From assembly GCA_007753915.1 (NCBI GenBank), contig CP036352.1:2108001-2172000 (forward strand): a DNA stretch of 64,000 nt. Direction: 5' to 3'. This stretch comes from Phycisphaerae bacterium RAS2. GTDB taxonomy: Bacteria > Planctomycetota > Phycisphaerae > UBA1845 > UTPLA1. Below are positions 27,805 through 35,639 of the stretch, piece by piece; within the stretch, counting starts at the first letter, position 1; each line of letters opens with the position of its first letter. The notes beneath the pieces are model-generated. The model was not told the origin of the DNA. It did no database searches and worked only from the letters and a program-made list of their open reading frames with translations. Both the position numbers and the translations under genes were made by a program.

Positions 27805-28575
27805 TCAGGGCGTGAGCAGGCGCGTTACAAACCCCGCGATATCCGCACCGGTCGCATTGCCGTCACCGGTGAAATCGCCGTTCACAAGCGGGCAGCCGCC
27901 GGACTCCGCCGCGAACTGATCAGGATCCAGCAGAGTCGCCACAAACGGCTCCACGTCGTCGAGGTTGGTGACTCCGTCGCAATTCATGTCGCCGGGAATC
28001 GGCACCGCCGTGACGCGGGCACTGAATGGCGGCTCGTTCAAATTGACGAACTCCCAATCGGTCGGCCCCACGCCGAAGCGCCGCCAGAATCCAAAGGGCG
28101 CACTTCCAATGGTGGGCGGGTTGTATTCCGCCGGACCCATTGTCGCCATGTTGATTTGTCGATTGGTAAGCTGAATCGTCCACGTGAACGAGTCGGGAAC
28201 ATAGACATTCGGAACGTTGACGCCGTACTGAAGATCCGCGCCGCTGTCGATCACGCTTGGCAACACAGCACTCGACCAGAGGAGTGTCCCGGGGCGACCG
28301 TCCGGCCCGTCATTTCGGTAAAGTCGAACTTGCATGCCGAAGGTGGCGGGCCCGGCGCCGAGAATGCGCATATAGAAATCCAGCCGCGTGACCGCGCGCG
28401 GCCCGGTGATGAGCGCGACCTGGCAGCCATGCTCGAGACTGTTTGACTGTCCCTGCGCGAGAAGCACGTTGACCTGTTGGGTGGTCGTTGTCATGTTTTG
28501 AAACACGACGGCTGCGGAAGCCTGGGATGCAAGCAATACAACAAACGAGCTTTGCAACAAGCGGGATGGGTTCAT
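27805..28575 (-). CDS. Secreted protein with C-terminal dockerin-like repeats
   Basis: About 256 residues from ATG 28575 (GAGGG 7 bases upstream). The signal peptide ends about SQASA. The mature part (about 22-190) is strand-rich, unrecognised and has a repeated FQNMTTTTQQVNVLLAQ start. The last 65 residues hold two calcium-loop segments, GDMNCDGVTNLDDVEPFV and NGDFTGDGNATGADIAGFV, the dockerin type I-like tail common on secreted planctomycete proteins. These tails are thought to mediate surface attachment or sorting. No cohesin gene is nearby. Confidence 0.8.
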   Translation of the reverse strand: MNPSRLLQSSFVVLLASQASAAVVFQNMTTTTQQVNVLLAQGQSNSLEHGCQVALITGPRAVTRLDFYMRILGAGPATFGMQVRLYRNDGPDGRPGTLLWSSAVLPSVIDSGADLQYGVNVPNVYVPDSFTWTIQLTNRQINMATMGPAEYNPPTIGSAPFGFWRRFGVGPTDWEFVNLNEPPFSARVTAVPIPGDMNCDGVTNLDDVEPFVATLLDPDQFAAESGGCPLVNGDFTGDGNATGADIAGFVTRLLTP

Positions 28576-28635
28576 GGCTTGGCCCTCGCTGTTTGATTGA
28601 GATGTGCTTGTGCACGATGGCCGCGCCGTACGCAA

Positions 28636-28957
28636 CCGGCGTCTAAGGGCATTATAACGCCCGAGGAGTGTTGCGACAGGAAAAGATCAAGTTGTTTGGG
28701 CCTAAGTAATTGACAATTGGAATGCAACGGAATGATTGCACGTCACGGCCACAACGGAATGGAGAAGGCGGTCGCAATTCGAGTCACGCAATCCACTTAC
28801 GCGTCGCGTTCGTATTGAGCGACCGGCACGCGATGCTTCATAAAGGTGGCGTCCTTGCGAAGGCGGAGAACCCGATTCAATACTTGGCGTGATTCAGACT
28901 AACACAGGGATTCCCGCTTTTGCGGGAATGACGGATGCAGAAGCCTAAGTCCACGGC
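28636..28957. other. Intergenic region with a small palindrome
   Basis: 322 bases with no supported gene. A perfect inverted repeat ATTCCCGC / GCGGGAAT lies around 28911-28930, a common intergenic palindrome type. It could act as a weak terminator for either side. Confidence 0.35.
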
Positions 28958-30061
28958 CTACGCCTGCATCTTCAAGGCCATCGATTCGGCCGACGGGACG
29001 CGGACGTTCCACGCGAGGCCCAGCGCCGCGAGCGTGCGGATGATGACGTAGCTCACGTCGAATTCCCACCAGCGCAGACCGTGGCGGGCCGACGTGGGGA
29101 AGGCGTGGTGGTTGTTGTGCCAGCCTTCGCCCCAGCCGATGAACCCGAAGATGGCATTGTTGCGGCTTTCATCGTGGCTGCGAAACGGGCGCGTGCCCCA
29201 GATATGGCACACCGAGTTGATGCTCCACGTGACGTGATGCACGAAGAAGATGCGCACGAGGCCGCCCCAGATAAAGCCCAGCAGTGCCCCGGTCCAGGAC
29301 TGCGCGATCAACCCGCCCAGGACCGTGGGAATCGCCACGCCGACAACGACCCAGAGCGGGAAGAGGTCGCTGACCCGCCGCACGAGGCGGTCCTTCACGA
29401 GATCGTTCACGTAGCTGAAGAGGTTTGGCGAGTCGGGCTGGAACATCCAGCCCATGTGCGCGTGCCACATCCCCTTTACCAGGCCGACGAAACCCGCCCC
29501 GTGCATGTTGGGTGAGTGCGGGTCTTCGTGTTCGTCACTGTGTTGATGGTGGCGGCGGTGCGTGGCAACCCAGCGGAGGATCGGCCCCTGCACAGCCATG
29601 CAGCCCAGTACCGCGAGCAGCAGCCTGATCGGGCGCGTGGTCTCGAACGCACGGTGCGTGAATAGCCGGTGAAAGCCGATGGTGATCCCAAGGCCGGTCA
29701 TGGCGTACATGCCGATAAACAGGCCCAGGTGCAGCCAGTCGAATCCCCAGCCCCACATGAGGACGATTGCGGTGATCAACCCGGCAAATGGGAGGATGAT
29801 GGCGATGAGATTGGTGATCCGCACGGGCAGGGAGAGAACCGGCGCGCGCGAAAGCTCGGCGATGGACTCAGGCGCTTCGGGGGCATGGCCATGCACGACC
29901 GGGCCGCCGACTTCATCGCGCAGCATGTCGGGGATGATCGGAAGAAACTCGGGCCTGGGCAACCGGGACGTGTGCAACGAGTCGCCGGTTTGATGGTTGT
30001 CTGGGTTGTCGAGCGCAGGATGCGCCGGGCCGGTGCGTTGCGTGGTTTGCAAGACGATCAT
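28958..30061 (-). CDS. Acyl-CoA/acyl-lipid delta-9 fatty acid desaturase
   Basis: Membrane di-iron desaturase of 367 residues. The three histidine boxes are present: HRLFTHR, HRRHHQHSD and HNNHHAFP, along with GFIWGGLVRIFFVHHVTW. Four or more hydrophobic segments surround them. Introduces a double bond into saturated acyl chains. It has a 70-residue hydrophilic N-terminal extension before the first membrane helix. It is the last gene with chromosomal character before the island; the next minus-strand gene upstream is replication-like. Confidence 0.9.
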   Translation of the reverse strand: MIVLQTTQRTGPAHPALDNPDNHQTGDSLHTSRLPRPEFLPIIPDMLRDEVGGPVVHGHAPEAPESIAELSRAPVLSLPVRITNLIAIILPFAGLITAIVLMWGWGFDWLHLGLFIGMYAMTGLGITIGFHRLFTHRAFETTRPIRLLLAVLGCMAVQGPILRWVATHRRHHQHSDEHEDPHSPNMHGAGFVGLVKGMWHAHMGWMFQPDSPNLFSYVNDLVKDRLVRRVSDLFPLWVVVGVAIPTVLGGLIAQSWTGALLGFIWGGLVRIFFVHHVTWSINSVCHIWGTRPFRSHDESRNNAIFGFIGWGEGWHNNHHAFPTSARHGLRWWEFDVSYVIIRTLAALGLAWNVRVPSAESMALKMQA

Positions 30062-30431
30062 CCTTGTTTGCGTCTCGCATCGGAATCATCGCATGCAAGC
30101 GCGATTGCGGAAGTCGAATCGCGCGGCGTGATCGGCGGGAAGCAGGTACGACCGGAGCATGATAGTGCGGAACGGAGTGCGCCGCTATGGCATTGAACCG
30201 AACAATGCTGGAGCGTCCGGTGCGCGGGAATGCGCAATTCAATATGCGACCGCGCAATCAACGGAGAGGGAGGGATTCGTTCTACCCCGATTCCTCAAAC
30301 TCTTCCAAACGCTCACTTTATCGCCCAACTTGCGAAACGACAACGACTTCGCTCGTCTCGCAGACATCCTGTTCCTCCACGGTTTTTTACTGTCTCGTGA
30401 CGCGTTTTGAGGGCAGTTTGAGGGCAGTTTT
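30062..30431. other. Probable left junction of the mobile island
   Basis: 370 bases between the desaturase and the replication-like gene. On the minus strand, 30261-30279 reads CGAATCCCTCCCTCTCCGT, matching the T-loop to acceptor end expected of a tRNA-Ser (acceptor strand CCTCTCC, discriminator G), without the rest of a tRNA. A short minus-strand frame of 42 codons (30367 to 30239) has GGAGG 6 bases upstream. Two copies of TTTGAGGGCAG lie at about 30406-30428. These fit an integration boundary but do not prove one. Confidence 0.4.
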
Positions 30432-31745
30432 TCATGCGACCACTCGGTGCGGTTCTAGCACGATGTTGTGTTGTCGTGTGGTTGCGAACTCCGCTGGCTT
30501 TCCTAGCGACCTCTCGATGATTGCCCGAATTGCAACCGGCTCAGTTGAATCGGTGAGTGATTGTTCTCGCTTGCTCAGGATTGTCTGTCCCACGTTATCG
30601 CCATTGCGAATCGCAGGCCGTTGCATCGCGAGCCATCGCAGCCGCCTTCGAGCAGCATCCTCGTCTCCCTGCGTTGCAAATTGCCAGAGCCTCCGACGAA
30701 CAACCGTCACAAAGAGCCCGCACGGATTCCGCGTACCGATTGTCTTGGCGTGCTCCGCCGCCGCGAAGAAGCGAAGCCGATCACACTCAGAGGTGCTCAC
30801 GAGCCTCGCGATGACTGCCTGTCTAAAAAGCTCCAGGAGCCGCGTTGGATCTCGGAGGTCCTCAGCCACCACGTGCCGAAGCGTCGGTTGTGTTCCCCTT
30901 CCATTTTGTTTGAAAACACCAGCCGGCCCGTGCGCGGGTTTCTGGTGTTGATCAAATCTCGAAGAGAGTTTCTTGTCTTTATAAGGGGGTGCTGATCCGG
31001 TGGTGGAAAACGCCGGAGGGGGTGATCGTTTGCCATCCAGACTCTTGTCATTTCTCGACCACTCAAGGTTGATTCGCATGCGCTGACCGAACCTGTTGAG
31101 GTAGGTTTGACCGCAGACGACCGGCAGTAGCCAACCGATGCTCACAAGATGTTGCCGAGCCGACTTGACGTTGCGAAGGCTCACGCCAAAAACCTCCGTA
31201 ATCCACGAAGCCTTGCATGACCCCTCCGGTTCGCAGCGACCGTTTCGGTAGTAGAGGCAGCGAAGGAGGTGTCCCAAGATGGTTGCAATCACCACGCGCC
31301 TCGCACCGCCCGCGATCAGGCGGACGATGCGACGCGGCACCGGCACCAGCCGCCGATGATTAGCGACATGCTCGCACATTCGGTCATAATCTGGATCAAC
31401 CAGCGAATCGTCACACTTCGGCACCGTGATGCACGATTCGCCCCAGATGACAAGCCTCGATTTTTCGAGCCGACGCACCGCGTGGCGAAGGTGCTCGCCT
31501 CCTGCCCCGCCGACCAGTGACCGAATTTCATCGATGCGGTATTTCGGACGAATGCCCTTTGTAGCCACGCAGCGCCTCGCCACAAGCTCAAGGCATGCAA
31601 ACCATACCCGGAGGTCTAACAAGTGAAGATCGCCTCGCCTATAAGCCGCCCAGGCCCTTGAAAGTAATGTTCCAGAGACCAGGCAGAATCCGCCAGCCGG
31701 TTTTCGCGGTGAGGCATCCCCTGCCCCGCTTAATTTTGATTCCAT
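30432..31745 (-). CDS. Putative replication-initiator-like winged-helix protein
   Basis: A 437-residue basic protein from ATG 31745, chosen because GAGGG lies 5 bases upstream. The N-terminal 220 residues look like tandem winged-helix domains (LRVWFACLELVARRC, IDEIRSLVGGAGGEHLRHAVRRLEKSRLVIWG, WITEVFGVSLRNVKSARQHL), the layout of plasmid Rep proteins and replication-associated regulators. The C-terminal part is Arg-rich with no clear domain. The divergent partition genes about 590 bases away support a replicon role. No exact family was recognised, so a transcription regulator is possible. Confidence 0.5.
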   Translation of the reverse strand: MESKLSGAGDASPRKPAGGFCLVSGTLLSRAWAAYRRGDLHLLDLRVWFACLELVARRCVATKGIRPKYRIDEIRSLVGGAGGEHLRHAVRRLEKSRLVIWGESCITVPKCDDSLVDPDYDRMCEHVANHRRLVPVPRRIVRLIAGGARRVVIATILGHLLRCLYYRNGRCEPEGSCKASWITEVFGVSLRNVKSARQHLVSIGWLLPVVCGQTYLNRFGQRMRINLEWSRNDKSLDGKRSPPPAFSTTGSAPPYKDKKLSSRFDQHQKPAHGPAGVFKQNGRGTQPTLRHVVAEDLRDPTRLLELFRQAVIARLVSTSECDRLRFFAAAEHAKTIGTRNPCGLFVTVVRRRLWQFATQGDEDAARRRLRWLAMQRPAIRNGDNVGQTILSKREQSLTDSTEPVAIRAIIERSLGKPAEFATTRQHNIVLEPHRVVA

Positions 31746-31858
31746 GAGTTCCCTCGTTTGATACACGGAGAGCGTTTGCCCGAGATTCCGGGCGGCGTGA
31801 GGTACACGACATCGATGCAGCGATGAGAAAACTCTTGACGGAGTCGAAGGGCGCGGGC

Positions 31859-31956
31859 TAAGTTGAACTTGCGAGATTCACTTGGCCTTGCGATCTTCGG
31901 CCCTGCCGCAGATTCTCAAGCTACGAAAAGAGGCGACCCAACGGTCGCTTTTTTCG
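31859..31956 (+). ncRNA. Candidate small RNA between rep-like and par genes
   Basis: A TTGACG hexamer (31835-31840) followed after about 17-18 bases by a weak -10 (TAAGTT, 31859-31864) precedes about 90 bases ending in a strong intrinsic terminator, with no good reading frame between. The position beside a replication-like gene is where plasmids often carry copy-control RNAs. The promoter match is poor, so this is tentative. Confidence 0.3.
31933..31956 (+). terminator. Intrinsic terminator
   Basis: Stem GCGACC (31933-31938), loop CAAC, stem GGTCGC (31943-31948), followed by TTTTTTCGTTTTT on the plus strand. No plus-strand gene ends here, which suggests it ends an untranslated RNA. Confidence 0.7.
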
Positions 31957-32120
31957 TTTTTGGTGTTCGCGCTACGTCATACGCTCTCCTGCGATTGCAC
32001 GGCGCCGGGCGGGAACAATTTCCCGCCCCTTCCGCCGATCATCCCAGCTCTTGCACGCCTGCAACTGCCTGACAAGACACAATCTTCTGCATGCACTACC
32101 GAATCCCCGCATGCCGGAAT

Positions 32121-32312
32121 GCGGGGATTCAGGAATGCGGGAGTTCGCGCACGCGGGCACCCAGGATTGCAGGCATGCGGGAGCGATTCCGCCAGAAAAT
32201 ACCATCTTGTTCAAATACTTGATTCATGATGGAACGAAGGAATGCGGGCGCGCGGGCGTTCGGGCAGGCCCGAACGCGGGCCAGCAGCCATGCGGGCATT
32301 CCTGCAGGCGGG
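32121..32312. repeat. Phased GCGGG repeats upstream of parA (candidate centromere)
   Basis: GCGGG or GCAGG units start at 32121, 32137, 32153, 32169 and 32177, then at 32244, 32252, 32264, 32276, 32292, 32304 and 32308. Most intervals are 8, 16 or 24 bases. The two clusters flank a 62-base AT-richer stretch that could hold the par promoter. Ribbon-helix-helix partition proteins bind short repeats at similar spacing upstream of their operon, so this is a candidate centromere/operator. Confidence 0.55.
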
Positions 32313-32334
32313 ATAGGAAGCAGTGGAGGCAAGC

Positions 32335-33237
32335 ATGACGAATTCAAATCAACAGGGCGTGGCGATCGCCGTGGGAAACCAGAAGGGCGGTGTAGGGAAG
32401 ACCACCAACACCGTTCACATTGCCGCGGCACTTGGACAACAGGGATTTCACTGCCTGATCATGGACCTCGATCCTGCGGCAGGGGCGACGAAGCACTTGG
32501 GCATTCCCGTCAATAGTTTCGCAGGGGCACTGGAGCTTCTCACCACCGATGAGACGGTGGAGACTCTCGCCATTGCCGAAAACATGCCGCAAAACGTACA
32601 TCTTGTTCCATCGAGGCCCCAGCTCAGCGAAATCGACAACCTCGTTTCCAAGTACGTGGATCGCACCCGGATTCTTGAACGTCCCATCGAGCAGGCGAGG
32701 GCGAAGTACGACTTCATTTTCCTTGACACCGGACCATCGGCCGCTTTCACCACCACCGTCGCGGCCTACTCGACCGCCGAATGGTTCTTGCTATCGGCCT
32801 TTCCGCATCCGCTTTCACTCGGCGGATTGACCGAGGCCTTCAACGACATCGCCGACGTTCGCAAGCATCGCAACCCCGGCCTGGAGGTTTTGGGCGTTGT
32901 GTTCACCAATGTCGATCGGCGGGCCACGAAACTTCGCGCTCAACTGGAGGACGTGGTGAATGAGGCACTTCCCGGGCGGCGCTTCGACACATCGATCTCG
33001 CAGGCCGTGATCCTTCCCGATGCCTCGGGACGCGGAAAGACGCTCTTTCAGTTTCCCAAGTTCGAGAACATTCCAGTTGCTCAGCAATATCTGCGGCTCT
33101 CGATAGAGGTCGAACACCGCGTGCGACATCGGGAGGAGTTTCTGCAGGGCATGCTGGGGGCTCCGCCCTTCGCCGCTTTCGACATGCCCGACAGCGAGGC
33201 CGAGCAGGTCGCACCGGCATTGGCAGCCAACGAATAG
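32335..33237 (+). CDS. parA: ParA-type partition ATPase
   Basis: A 300-residue deviant Walker ATPase. Residues 14-23 are KGGVGKTTNT in the context AVGNQKGGVGKTTN, then DLDPAAGATKHLG (Walker A-prime) and FIFLDTGPS (Walker B). Start at ATG 32335 with GGAGG 5 bases upstream; the in-frame GTG at 32323 lacks a ribosome site. There is no N-terminal HTH, so it resembles the short ParF/ParA-Ib type that pairs with a small ribbon-helix-helix protein, and such a gene follows 10 bases later. It would segregate the extrachromosomal form of the island. Confidence 0.9.
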   Translation: MTNSNQQGVAIAVGNQKGGVGKTTNTVHIAAALGQQGFHCLIMDLDPAAGATKHLGIPVNSFAGALELLTTDETVETLAIAENMPQNVHLVPSRPQLSEIDNLVSKYVDRTRILERPIEQARAKYDFIFLDTGPSAAFTTTVAAYSTAEWFLLSAFPHPLSLGGLTEAFNDIADVRKHRNPGLEVLGVVFTNVDRRATKLRAQLEDVVNEALPGRRFDTSISQAVILPDASGRGKTLFQFPKFENIPVAQQYLRLSIEVEHRVRHREEFLQGMLGAPPFAAFDMPDSEAEQVAPALAANE

Positions 33238-33247
33238 GTGAGGGGAT

Positions 33248-33736
33248 ATGGCCAAACCGCTCCGCACATTGCCCCCTTCATCATCCATCGCGAGGCTCTT
33301 CGACCTCGACGCCGCCGCACGAGCCGTCGCAGCGCCGGTCGTGACGCGAGAGACGACGGACAGCCAACCAGCGCAACAACCAGAGCCAGTCCTGTCAGCC
33401 AGAATTTCCGCCAGCCCGGCTCCAGCGATCGCTACTCGACACATCAAGCGCGAATTCGTATTCACGCCCGCATCGGAGGCCACCTTCTCGCAACTCGTCG
33501 AGATCTACCGGCGAAGCACGGGAACAAAGCTCACCGCGAGTCACGTCGCCCGTGCTTTGATGAAGGGCGTCGCTCACTGCATGGAGTACCTCGAAAAGGA
33601 AGCCAAGCGAATCGGACCGCTGAAATTGCCCTCCAATGCACGCGGAAAGGAGTTCGAGCGAGATCGCTTTGAGGCCCGAATCGCCGATGCCTTCATCACG
33701 GGTATCCGCTCCGCGCCCGCAATCGACCGTGAATGA
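33248..33736 (+). CDS. Putative ribbon-helix-helix partition partner (ParG/ParB-like)
   Basis: A 162-residue protein. The first 75 residues are low-complexity and probably flexible (rich in Ala, Pro, Ser). Residues about 80-125 read IKREFVFTPASEATFSQLVEI, a strand-helix layout that fits a ribbon-helix-helix DNA-binding dimer, then LTASHVARALMKG. A flexible tail before an RHH fold is the design of ParG, which stimulates its ParA through the tail. It sits 10 bases behind parA, and the phased repeats upstream of parA would be its binding site. The family assignment is inferred from layout, not a clear match. Confidence 0.6.
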   Translation: MAKPLRTLPPSSSIARLFDLDAAARAVAAPVVTRETTDSQPAQQPEPVLSARISASPAPAIATRHIKREFVFTPASEATFSQLVEIYRRSTGTKLTASHVARALMKGVAHCMEYLEKEAKRIGPLKLPSNARGKEFERDRFEARIADAFITGIRSAPAIDRE

Positions 33737-34050
33737 TTTCGGCCAACGCGCGGCATGCGCTTGATTCGAGATTCACCGGTCGTAATCTGTTGGGCATGAA
33801 TCCAAGCACACAGGCGCCATCGCCGTTTTTTCACTGGCTCTCCGTAAACCAGATACGTAAGATGCAGCGGATGCGCCGCCAGACTGTGATTCTTGCCATG
33901 GAATCCGGCGAGCTTCCGTTCGAGCGCCGTGGACGGATTCGCTACGCTCGGCTCGCCGACGTTCTCGCCTGGGAGGAACGCCGTCTTTCGCATCCCACAA
34001 CACTCAGCGCATTCCCTATCCATCCCGATCTCGCCGACCTTGCTGGATAG
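33733..34050 (+). CDS. Excisionase-like HTH DNA-binding protein
   Basis: A 105-residue protein whose ATG at 33733 overlaps the stop of the RHH gene (ATGA). Residues about 38-80 contain a MerR/excisionase-type HTH with wing: VNQIRKMQRMRRQTVILAMES, ELPFERRGRIRYARLADVLAWE. Such proteins direct integrase in excision or repress element genes. An internal ATG at 33796 (MNPSTQ) would give a shorter form covering the same domain. Being in the par operon suggests it controls element maintenance or excision. Confidence 0.6.
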   Translation: MISANARHALDSRFTGRNLLGMNPSTQAPSPFFHWLSVNQIRKMQRMRRQTVILAMESGELPFERRGRIRYARLADVLAWEERRLSHPTTLSAFPIHPDLADLAG

Positions 34051-34133
34051 CCGACACGCATCAACTCGCCGAAGACGCCCTCAACCTGCCCGCCATTTCT
34101 GCAATTCGTCTGGCGAAGCGGGCTTGATTGCGA

Positions 34134-34157
34134 TATAATTATCTAAAGAGGCGCTCG
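34134..34157 (+). promoter_or_regulatory. Promoter -10 and ribosome site of the toxin-antitoxin operon
   Basis: A perfect TATAAT (34134-34139) and GAGG (34147-34150) precede ATG 34158 by suitable distances in otherwise GC-rich DNA. No good -35 was found at 17 bases upstream. Confidence 0.5.
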
Positions 34158-34433
34158 ATGCAGATGCTAAGTTTCCCAGGACCCATTGAAGAGACGCTAA
34201 AAAAGGCGTTCGGGCAGGACCTCGACCAAGCCGCGCTGGAAGCGCTGGCGATCGAGGGCTATCGCTCCGCCAAACTCACCGCGGGCGAAGTAGCCAAGAT
34301 TCTGGGACTTGCAACCTCCATCGAGGCCGTCGATTGGCTTGGCCGTCACGGCGTCGCCCTTAACTATTCGCTCGAAGACCTGGAGCAGGACCGAGCGACC
34401 TTAGCGAAGCACTTCCCCGAGATGGCGCGATGA
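34158..34433 (+). CDS. UPF0175-family antitoxin
   Basis: About 91 residues from ATG 34158 (GAGG 6 bases upstream). The family core reads ALEGYRSAKLTAGEVAKILG-like (AIEGYRSAKLTAGEVAKIL) and LGRHGVALNYSLEDLEQD, a small DNA-binding fold of UPF0175 proteins. These are paired with DUF3368 PIN-like proteins as toxin-antitoxin systems. Its TGA overlaps the ATG of the toxin gene. In the island it would stabilise inheritance of the element. Confidence 0.85.
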   Translation: MQMLSFPGPIEETLKKAFGQDLDQAALEALAIEGYRSAKLTAGEVAKILGLATSIEAVDWLGRHGVALNYSLEDLEQDRATLAKHFPEMAR

Positions 34434-34918
34434 TCGTTGTGTCCGACGCGAGCCCGCTGAATGTGCTCGTTCGAATCGGATACATTGACACCCTTCCGAA
34501 GCTCTTTCAGGTTGTTTTCATTCCCCCCGCCGTCGCCGCAGAACTCACCCATGCCGGGACGCCCGAGCCCGTTCGAAGCTGGCTCGCCTCAAAGCCCTCG
34601 TGGCTGACGATCAAAGCACCGACCCGCATCGATGCCACGCTGGAATTCGACGACGCGGGAGAACGCGAAGCGATCAGTCTTGCCCTGGAGATCAAGGCTG
34701 ACCTCTTGCTCGCCGACGACCGCAAGGCCCGCAAGGCGGCGCTCGCCCGCGGCCTCGCCATCACCGGAGCGGTCGGCGTTCTCGAAGCCGCTTCCGCCAA
34801 GGGCCTTCTCGACCTTTCCGAAGCCTTCAAGCGACTCCGGACCACCGACTTCATCATCGCAGATAGCATTCTCGCCGAAGCGCTGCGGCGCGATGCCGCT
34901 CGAAAAGGCATCACTTAA
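34430..34918 (+). CDS. DUF3368 PIN-like toxin
   Basis: A 162-residue PIN-fold protein, predicted RNase. It opens IVVSDASPLNVLVRIG, where the Asp is the first acidic residue; acidic positions follow in DDAGEREAISLALE (Glu/Asp) and LLADDRKARKAA (Asp pair), giving the metal site of PIN nucleases. The start overlaps the antitoxin stop. The last about 205 coding bases and 62 bases beyond are duplicated at 45671-45930, where only the C-terminal third survives. Confidence 0.85.
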   Translation: MIVVSDASPLNVLVRIGYIDTLPKLFQVVFIPPAVAAELTHAGTPEPVRSWLASKPSWLTIKAPTRIDATLEFDDAGEREAISLALEIKADLLLADDRKARKAALARGLAITGAVGVLEAASAKGLLDLSEAFKRLRTTDFIIADSILAEALRRDAARKGIT

Positions 34919-34980
34919 GCCGACTCCCGTCGGCGCCGGTTAAAGGCACTCCATTCGACCGCTGACAGGGTTGTTCACTT
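34712..34980. repeat. Direct repeat, left copy (toxin 3' end)
   Basis: Covers the end of the DUF3368 gene, a GCCGAC-TCCC-GTCGGC hairpin (34919-34934) and some downstream bases. The partner at 45671-45930 is offset by 10,950 bases with one 9-base gap and about 90 percent identity by eye. The two copies are in the same orientation and enclose the metal-efflux block. Confidence 0.85.
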
Positions 34981-35184
34981 GACGCGACGGAATCTCAGGC
35001 GACCACGGCCCCCGGTGCCATCGATGTCAATCTGGCGTGCGATAATGCCGCCGGACTGGCTGCTGCACTTGCCAATACGCCCGTATTCAGCGACGAGTGT
35101 ACGGCGCCAAACCTCTTGGCAGCACGCCTTTTTTGGAACATCCGAGGGCTTGACCCTTTTTCTGTTCCGGCCGATGATTATGGC
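34981..35184. other. Leader of the metal-efflux block
   Basis: Contains TTGACC (35150-35155) and GATTAT (35176-35181) with a 20-base spacer. Long spacers of 19-20 bases are a feature of promoters activated by MerR-family regulators, but no clear dyad is present. Confidence 0.3.
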
Positions 35185-35532
35185 ATGAGGAAGATTTGGG
35201 CCTTATTCATAGGTCTTTGGACGCTGCTTGCCGCGCCCTCGCTTTGCACGGCGGGCGTCCTCGCACACCCATGCGACTGCGGCCAAGCGGACTCATGTTC
35301 GCACGAGTCGGAATGCGAGCAAGATCCTTGTTCATCCTTAGTCGCGATCAAGGACGGCAGCCAGACCGTCGCGAAGGCCATCGTCCCCGACTTCGTCGCT
35401 CAGGTCTCATTCCTTTTGGTGCATCCGTCAACCTACTTCGGACACCAGGCACCCTTTCGTCCTCCCGAGGACGCCCTATCACTCTGGCACGGGCGACCAT
35501 TTCCGCCCAGCGAACTGCCCCTTCTGATCTGA
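35185..35532 (+). CDS. Small Cys-rich secreted protein heading the efflux operon
   Basis: A 115-residue product from ATG 35185 with a signal peptide (MRKIWALFIGLWTLLAAPSL) and then a Cys-, His- and acid-rich segment (HPCDCGQADSCSHESECEQD, six Cys) that looks able to bind metal. The remainder is unremarkable. Small periplasmic metal-binding proteins of this sort often precede czc/cus genes, but no named family was recognised. A possible MerR-type promoter lies just upstream. Confidence 0.55.
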   Translation: MRKIWALFIGLWTLLAAPSLCTAGVLAHPCDCGQADSCSHESECEQDPCSSLVAIKDGSQTVAKAIVPDFVAQVSFLLVHPSTYFGHQAPFRPPEDALSLWHGRPFPPSELPLLI

Positions 35533-35639
35533 TTTCCCAGCTCAATATGTAGTGCGCGTCACCACGGCGATAAATCGTCGCTTGTGGGCGGCGGTCTAGT
35601 TTCGCGTTCTGCTGCGTGCGTTTTTGGGAGTCAGATTGA

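Noticed and set aside
32100-32320. CRISPR array
   Set aside because: The repeated unit is only 5-9 bases and spacing is 8-24 bases; there are no spacers of CRISPR size and no cas genes.
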